Assembly (NCBI RefSeq): GCF_005845215.1
Contig: NZ_SPHO01000006.1
Coordinates: forward strand, 186,001 to 250,000
DNA: 64,000 nt
From: Clostridium sp. 1001271st1 H5
GTDB lineage: Bacteria; Bacillota; Clostridia; Lachnospirales; Lachnospiraceae
Direction: 5' to 3'
The notes below the pieces were generated by a model that made no database searches, was not told the DNA's origin, and worked only from the letters and a program-made list of their open reading frames with translations. Below, piece after piece: positions 59,978 through 64,000 of this stretch (position 1 is the stretch's first letter; every line of letters begins with the position of its first letter). The translations under genes and the position numbers were made by a program.

Positions 59978-60485
59978 TCTTCGCACCTGCCTTCTCTCCA
60001 AAAAATTCAATCAATGCCTTCTCAACAGATTCAATGGATACCACACCGGTCTTTGCCAGCGCCCCCAGGGTGGAACCGTTGGGAATCCCCTTTCCAATAT
60101 TGTCCAATGCCACCTGGGTCGCGTTGACATAATAAATGGTTTTAAAGGAAAACGCCTCCTGGTACTTTCTTGCAACAGCCTCGCTGGATGCGTTGAGCAC
60201 CAGAACGGTGTCATCCGTAATACCCTGGGCCACATCCACATGCTTTTGGATGATTGTCTCGTCCATCACCACCACGATATCGGGTGTATACACAAAACAA
60301 TTCACCAGCACAGGCTTTTCGTCCATGACCACATCGGTGAATACCGGGGCCCCTCTCCGCTCATGGCCGTATGCCGGAACCGTGATGGCATACTTGTCTT
60401 CATGCAGGGACACTGCTGAAGACAGGACTTTTCCGGCAGTTACAACGCCCTGGCCGCCCAGTCCATAGAATTTTAACCTCTTCAT
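59931..60485 (-). CDS. 2-oxoacid:ferredoxin oxidoreductase, gamma subunit
   Basis: 184 residues from ATG 60485 (GGAGG upstream). KFYGLGGQGVVTAGKVLSSA and YGHERRGAPVFTDVVMDEKP define the gamma/POR-N domain. First gene of the operon; the promoter lies in the 278-bp gap to the IclR gene with its operators. Confidence 0.9.
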   Translation of the reverse strand: MKRLKFYGLGGQGVVTAGKVLSSAVSLHEDKYAITVPAYGHERRGAPVFTDVVMDEKPVLVNCFVYTPDIVVVMDETIIQKHVDVAQGITDDTVLVLNASSEAVARKYQEAFSFKTIYYVNATQVALDNIGKGIPNGSTLGALAKTGVVSIESVEKALIEFFGEKAGAKNAKAARDSYNQTRQM

Positions 60486-60510
60486 TCTGAATTCCTCCTT
60501 CATCGTTTCT

Positions 60511-60540
60511 CTATATGAAATATAGTTTCTTTATATGAAC
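60511..60540. promoter_or_regulatory. IclR-type operator, copy 1 (operon side)
   Basis: CTATATGAAATATAGTTTCT plus TTATATGAAC; contains the palindrome GAAA-TATAG-TTTC and a second ATATGAA half. Nearly the same 30 bases recur at 60673..60702. It lies 26 bases before the gamma start. Confidence 0.75.
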
Positions 60541-60672
60541 TAAATGGATTATAGAACTTTTTATCCTATTTGTAAATATCAAATCAATTAGTTTCATATT
60601 TTTCATTGTTTTTCACAAATAAGCCTTACATTTACCTGGTTATCAGCTAAGATTTTTGTGAATTTTGTTTTA

Positions 60673-60702
60673 TTATATGAATTATAGTTTCTTTATATGA
60701 AA
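60673..60702. promoter_or_regulatory. IclR-type operator, copy 2 (regulator side)
   Basis: TTATATGAATTATAGTTTCT plus TTATATGAAA, 27 of 30 bases as in copy 1, same orientation, 62 bases before the IclR gene. Two copies flanking a divergent promoter region would let one repressor control both directions. Confidence 0.75.
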
Positions 60703-60763
60703 CATATCTTTTTTCAGGAATCTATGATAGAATAAAAATACAAATTATAAGGAGGGAAATTTT

Positions 60764-61531
60764 ATGTCCGAACAAACCTCAGATGATAAATACCTTCTGC
60801 AATCCGTGAATAATGCACTGGCAATCATAGATGTGCTTTGTGAACACGACAATTTAGGGCTGGCCGAGCTGGCCGCTTATATGAATCTTGGAAAAAGTAC
60901 GGTTTTCCGCCTGCTGTACACGCTGCAGCACAAAGGCTATGTGTCAAAGGACAGGAATTCCAAGTATCATTTAAGCTTCAAGTTCGCCCGCATCGGAACC
61001 ATTGTCACCAAACGCTCCGAACTGATTGAGCTGATACATCCTTTCCTGATGGAGCTGTCAGCCCTTTCCGGAGAGACAGCCCATCTGGTCACCTGGCATT
61101 CAGATACGGAAATCATCTTTGTAGACAAGGTAATCGGCACTGCTACCATAAGCATGCAGTCCATGGTGGGATTTACCCGCACAGCCCATATGACGGCCAC
61201 CGGGAAGGCCCTGCTGGCCTACTCCTCGCCGGAGGTCATAGGCACCTACATGGAACAAGCGCCCTTCACCATGCAGACCCCCAACTCCATTCCCTCCCGT
61301 TCACAGCTGGAACGGCTGATACCTCAGATTCGCGCCCAGGGCTATGCCTGCGACGAGGAGGAATCCGAGACAGGGCTTACCTGCTACGCCGCCCCTGTTG
61401 TCAGCATGGGGCAGGCTATTGCGGCCATCAGTATTTCAGGTCCCACCACGCGCATGGAACTGAACCGGGACCGCTACGTTGCCCTGGTAAAGGATACAGC
61501 ACTGAAGATTGGGAAAAAACTGGGTTATTAA
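60764..61531 (+). CDS. IclR-family transcription regulator
   Basis: 255 residues. N-terminal winged helix (GLAELAAYMNLGKSTVFRLL, YTLQHKGYVSKD), C-terminal effector domain (TAHLVTWHSDTEIIFVDKVI, MTATGKALLAY, YACDEEESETGLTCYAAPVV). Divergent from the oxidoreductase operon. IclR proteins bind small acids; the effector here is probably the transported acid or 2-oxoacid. AAGGAGGG upstream. Confidence 0.9.
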   Translation: MSEQTSDDKYLLQSVNNALAIIDVLCEHDNLGLAELAAYMNLGKSTVFRLLYTLQHKGYVSKDRNSKYHLSFKFARIGTIVTKRSELIELIHPFLMELSALSGETAHLVTWHSDTEIIFVDKVIGTATISMQSMVGFTRTAHMTATGKALLAYSSPEVIGTYMEQAPFTMQTPNSIPSRSQLERLIPQIRAQGYACDEEESETGLTCYAAPVVSMGQAIAAISISGPTTRMELNRDRYVALVKDTALKIGKKLGY

Positions 61532-61549
61532 CAGATTCCAAACAAAAAA

Positions 61550-61598
61550 CACCCCCGGAACGGGAAGGGAAATGGATTCCCTGCCTGTTCCGGGGGTG
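61550..61598. terminator. Terminator after the IclR gene
   Basis: CACCCCCGGAAC-GGGAA...TTCCC-GTTCCGGGGGTG, a long stem with T-rich sequence on the minus side (GTTTTTTGTTTGG) and CTTCATTCT on the plus side. Confidence 0.75.
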
Positions 61599-61746
61599 CT
61601 TCATTCTGTGGTTTTTGTCTGTTCCGTTTTATGGTTTTGGTTTCTATCCGCCAAACCAAAAAACCTTTGGCGGGAATGTTCCTCCTCCAAAGGGAATATA
61701 TATAACCATAGCTTCTATAAACTTCGTATGAAGGAGGTTTTCACCC

Positions 61747-62760
61747 ATGTGCACAGCTATCGTCACACAGACAGCCCAGGGGGATATTTACTTTGGCCGG
61801 ACCATGGATTTTTCCTATCCTCTTGAACCTGAATTGTATGTGGTTCCCAAAGGCTATCAGTGGAATAACATCCTGAACACCCATCAGGTCCGCAACCGTT
61901 ACCGTTTCATGGGAATTGGACAGGATATATCCCCTGTCATCTTTACAGACGGAGTCAATGAGATGGGCTTTGGAGCTGCTGTGCTCTACTTTCCGGGTTA
62001 TGCACGGTATGACGCCCCGAATCTGAAAGACCGGTCCAGGCCACCCATCTCTGCCCTGGAGCTGGCCGGCTTCCTCCTGGGCCTGAGCCCATCCGTGGAG
62101 GAGGTAGCCTCCCTGCTGCGCACCATCCAAATCGTGGGCACTGAGGACTCTGTAACCGGAACCATTGCACCTCTTCACTGGCTGATAGCGGACAGGACCG
62201 GCAAATCCATGGTCATAGAAAAGACGGCAGACGGCCTCCATCTCATGGATAATCCCATAGGCGTCCTTTCCAACAGCCCCGACTTTCAGTGGCACCTTGC
62301 CAACCTGCGCAATTACATGAATGCATCCCCTGTGCAGAAGCAGACACAGACCTGGGGCAGCCTGGAATTGTCCCCCTTTGGACAGGGCGGAGGAAGCATT
62401 GGCCTGCCTGGGGATTACTCTCCTCCATCCAGGTTCGTCAGGACTGCTTTCTTAAAAACCCATACGCCTGTTCCTGCGGACCGGGAGGAGGCAGTCACGG
62501 CCTGTTTCCATATAATGGAAAGCGTCAGCATTCCAAAGGGACCTGTTGTCACGGACCGGGATACCCCGGATTACACCCAGTACACAGCCTTTATCAACCT
62601 GTCCTCCAAAGAATACTTCTACCGGACCTACAGCGGCTCCTGCATCACCTGTGCATCACTGCCCGGCATCCCGGATACGGACAGCGGCATAAAATCGCTG
62701 GCAGTCCTCAATCAGCCTGCCGCCTTCCGCCCTTTGTCAGCGTTTCAGGGCGCCTTCTAG
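61747..62760 (+). CDS. Choloylglycine-hydrolase family amidase (BSH/PVA-like)
   Basis: 337 residues. Ntn-hydrolase start MCTAIV with Cys2 as nucleophile, GRTMDF with Arg18 and Asp21, VLSNSPDFQWHLANLRNYMN (oxyanion Asn), and SRFVRTAF with the late Arg: all key residues of bile salt hydrolases and penicillin V acylases. No signal peptide, so cytosolic. It could deconjugate bile salts or cut N-acyl amides; substrate class cannot be settled from motifs. Good AAGGAGG site; single gene. Confidence 0.85.
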   Translation: MCTAIVTQTAQGDIYFGRTMDFSYPLEPELYVVPKGYQWNNILNTHQVRNRYRFMGIGQDISPVIFTDGVNEMGFGAAVLYFPGYARYDAPNLKDRSRPPISALELAGFLLGLSPSVEEVASLLRTIQIVGTEDSVTGTIAPLHWLIADRTGKSMVIEKTADGLHLMDNPIGVLSNSPDFQWHLANLRNYMNASPVQKQTQTWGSLELSPFGQGGGSIGLPGDYSPPSRFVRTAFLKTHTPVPADREEAVTACFHIMESVSIPKGPVVTDRDTPDYTQYTAFINLSSKEYFYRTYSGSCITCASLPGIPDTDSGIKSLAVLNQPAAFRPLSAFQGAF

Positions 62761-64000
62761 CACCTGGTAAAGATATTCCACATCCACGGGCTTGGTCACA
62801 AAGCCGTCCATACCTGCCTCTGCTGCCGCATCCGCATCCTCCTTAAAGGAATTAGCGGTCATGGCAATAATGGGAATGGATGCAGCGTCCTGTCTCTGCA
62901 TCCCCCGGATGGCGCGGCAGGCTTCCAGCCCGTTCATTTCAGGCATCTGAATATCCATAAGTATGGCCTGATAGACCCCGGGGCTGCTCTCTGCAAACAG
63001 TTCCACGGCCCGTCTGCCATTCTCCGCCCTGCACACAGCGGCCCCCTTCATCTTCAGAAGCTCACTGGCTATCTCCGCGTTCAGGTCATTATCCTCAGCC
63101 AGCAGGATGTTCATGTGTTCCAGGCTGCCGGCTGACCTGTCTGTCAGACGTTTCTCCTGTTTCAGCTTCAGACCGTCTTTTGCATCCGGACCTGCTACGG
63201 GAAATACAACTGAAAAATAAAATTCACTGCCATAACCGGGCTCGCTCTTAAGCTTCAGCTCTCCTCCCATCAGCCCTACAATGGTCTTACTGATAGCCAG
63301 TCCCAGTCCGGTTCCCTGGCTCTTGGAGTAATTGGGGCCTACCTGCTCAAAGGCTCCGAATATGCGTTTCTGGTTCTCCTCAGATATACCTACGCCATTG
63401 TCGATTACCTGAAACTTATAGGTCACCTGCCGGTCCGTGCAGCTGGTCCGGGTCACCCGCATGCGGATGCTGCCGCCGGCCGGTGTAAACTTAAAGGCAT
63501 TGGAAGCCAGATTGGTCAGGACCTGCTGAAGACGGATAGAATCCCCCATAAGGGTATGGTCTCCCACATCCATTTCCACTGTAAACTCCAGGCCCCGGCG
63601 TACAGCCTCTGCCGTCATCATCCCCTCCAGCTCATCCATGGTATCCTTCATGGAAAAGGCTTCGTGTGCCACTGTCATTTTGCCGCTCTCGATGCGGCTC
63701 ATATCCAGTATATCGCTAATCAGCCGCAGGAGGTACTGGGAGGAGGACCTGATTTTCTTCAGGTTCTCCCTTACCGGCTCCGGCACATCCTCCATCATTG
63801 AGGTCAAATCGCTGAGCCCCACAATAGCGTTCATGGGCGTACGTATCTCATGGCTCATCCTGGACAGGAATTCGCCCTTGGCCCGGCTGGCCGCCTCTGC
63901 CCGTTCCAGGCTGCTCTGCATCCTGGCGGCACGGACCCTGGAACGGGCAGCTGCCATTACCAGGACCATCACTATCAGGAAAATGCACACCGTAACAGAC
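62737..64000 (-). CDS. Hybrid sensor histidine kinase, N-terminus missing
   Basis: The frame is open to the window edge. Visible: a transmembrane segment (FLIVMVLVMAAA), HisKA with RMSHEIRTPMNAIVGLSDLT, HATPase (NLASNAFKFTPAGGSIRMRV; DNGVGIS; GTGLGLAISKTIVGLMGG) and a receiver domain (ILLAEDNDLNAEIASELLK, ILMDIQMPEMNGLEACRAIR). It would sense an external signal through an upstream part outside the window. Convergent with the hydrolase gene; 3' ends overlap by 24 bases. Confidence 0.9.
   Translation of the reverse strand, partial: SVTVCIFLIVMVLVMAAARSRVRAARMQSSLERAEAASRAKGEFLSRMSHEIRTPMNAIVGLSDLTSMMEDVPEPVRENLKKIRSSSQYLLRLISDILDMSRIESGKMTVAHEAFSMKDTMDELEGMMTAEAVRRGLEFTVEMDVGDHTLMGDSIRLQQVLTNLASNAFKFTPAGGSIRMRVTRTSCTDRQVTYKFQVIDNGVGISEENQKRIFGAFEQVGPNYSKSQGTGLGLAISKTIVGLMGGELKLKSEPGYGSEFYFSVVFPVAGPDAKDGLKLKQEKRLTDRSAGSLEHMNILLAEDNDLNAEIASELLKMKGAAVCRAENGRRAVELFAESSPGVYQAILMDIQMPEMNGLEACRAIRGMQRQDAASIPIIAMTANSFKEDADAAAEAGMDGFVTKPVDVEYLYQVLEGALKR

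Noticed and set aside
1..64000. tRNA or rRNA genes
   Set aside because: None seen on either strand; the ICE is in a protein gene, not a tRNA.

Overview
The window reads as the chromosome of an anaerobic gut Firmicute, most likely a Lachnospiraceae member of the Clostridium clostridioforme/Enterocloster type. The grounds are strong AGGAGG-type ribosome binding sites, a PBSX-type (xkd) phage tail module, Tn1549-like and Tn4451-like transfer genes, a tet(O)-type resistance gene and a ferredoxin/acyl-phosphate fermentation operon. This is inference from gene content; no rRNA or tRNA gene is visible to fix the species. Nearly all genes lie on the minus strand.

Layout. (1) 1..~51172 is one end of an integrative conjugative element (ICE) that runs off the left edge. 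Its visible genes are pcfB-like, relaxase, mobC and accessory genes at 1..5676, then parA, a parB fragment, a macrodomain gene and an XRE regulator at 48442..51150. Two further elements sit inside it. (2) 5677..37151 is a 31,475-bp Mu-like transposable prophage with TG...CA ends and a 5-bp target duplication (ACCTG, 5672..5676 and 37152..37156). It splits the ICE SNF2-helicase gene; joining the two halves across one copy of the duplication restores the reading frame. Regulators and the transposition genes (MuA, MuB-like) are at the right. A middle region with GemA- and Mor-like genes follows, then a long late operon (terminase, portal, capsid, contractile tail), lysis genes and a Dam-type methylase at the left end. 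(3) ~37430..48440 is a mobilizable transposon. It carries a large serine recombinase, YdbC/PC4, ParB, a MobV relaxase with a pMV158-like oriT, iteron-like repeats, a RepA-type helicase, three sigma-like regulators, tet(O) with its attenuator leader, and a frameshifted tnpV.

(4) 51171..64000 is host chromosome. A macrodomain gene is cut by the ICE and lies next to its class M sirtuin. Then come a flavin/ferredoxin protein, an HTH protein, and an operon for a four-subunit 2-oxoacid:ferredoxin oxidoreductase, an SLC13 transporter, butyrate kinase and phosphate butyryltransferase, with a divergent IclR regulator and paired operators. A choloylglycine-hydrolase-family enzyme and a partial hybrid histidine kinase end the window.

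How it works together. The prophage would regulate itself through two divergent XRE proteins and shared palindromic operators, switch on middle/late genes through Mor, and perhaps control late read-through with a NusG/LoaP-like protein whose gene is followed directly by an 81-nt structured RNA element. Its tail shows two signals often missed: a canonical -1 slippery heptamer in the tail chaperone gene, and a silent, inverted second fibre tip bounded by inverted repeats. The host operon would convert an imported or internal 2-oxoacid to acyl-CoA, acyl-phosphate and acid plus ATP. The ICE backbone between parB and the helicase is missing around the mobilizable transposon, which is best explained by deletion between two copies of that transposon.
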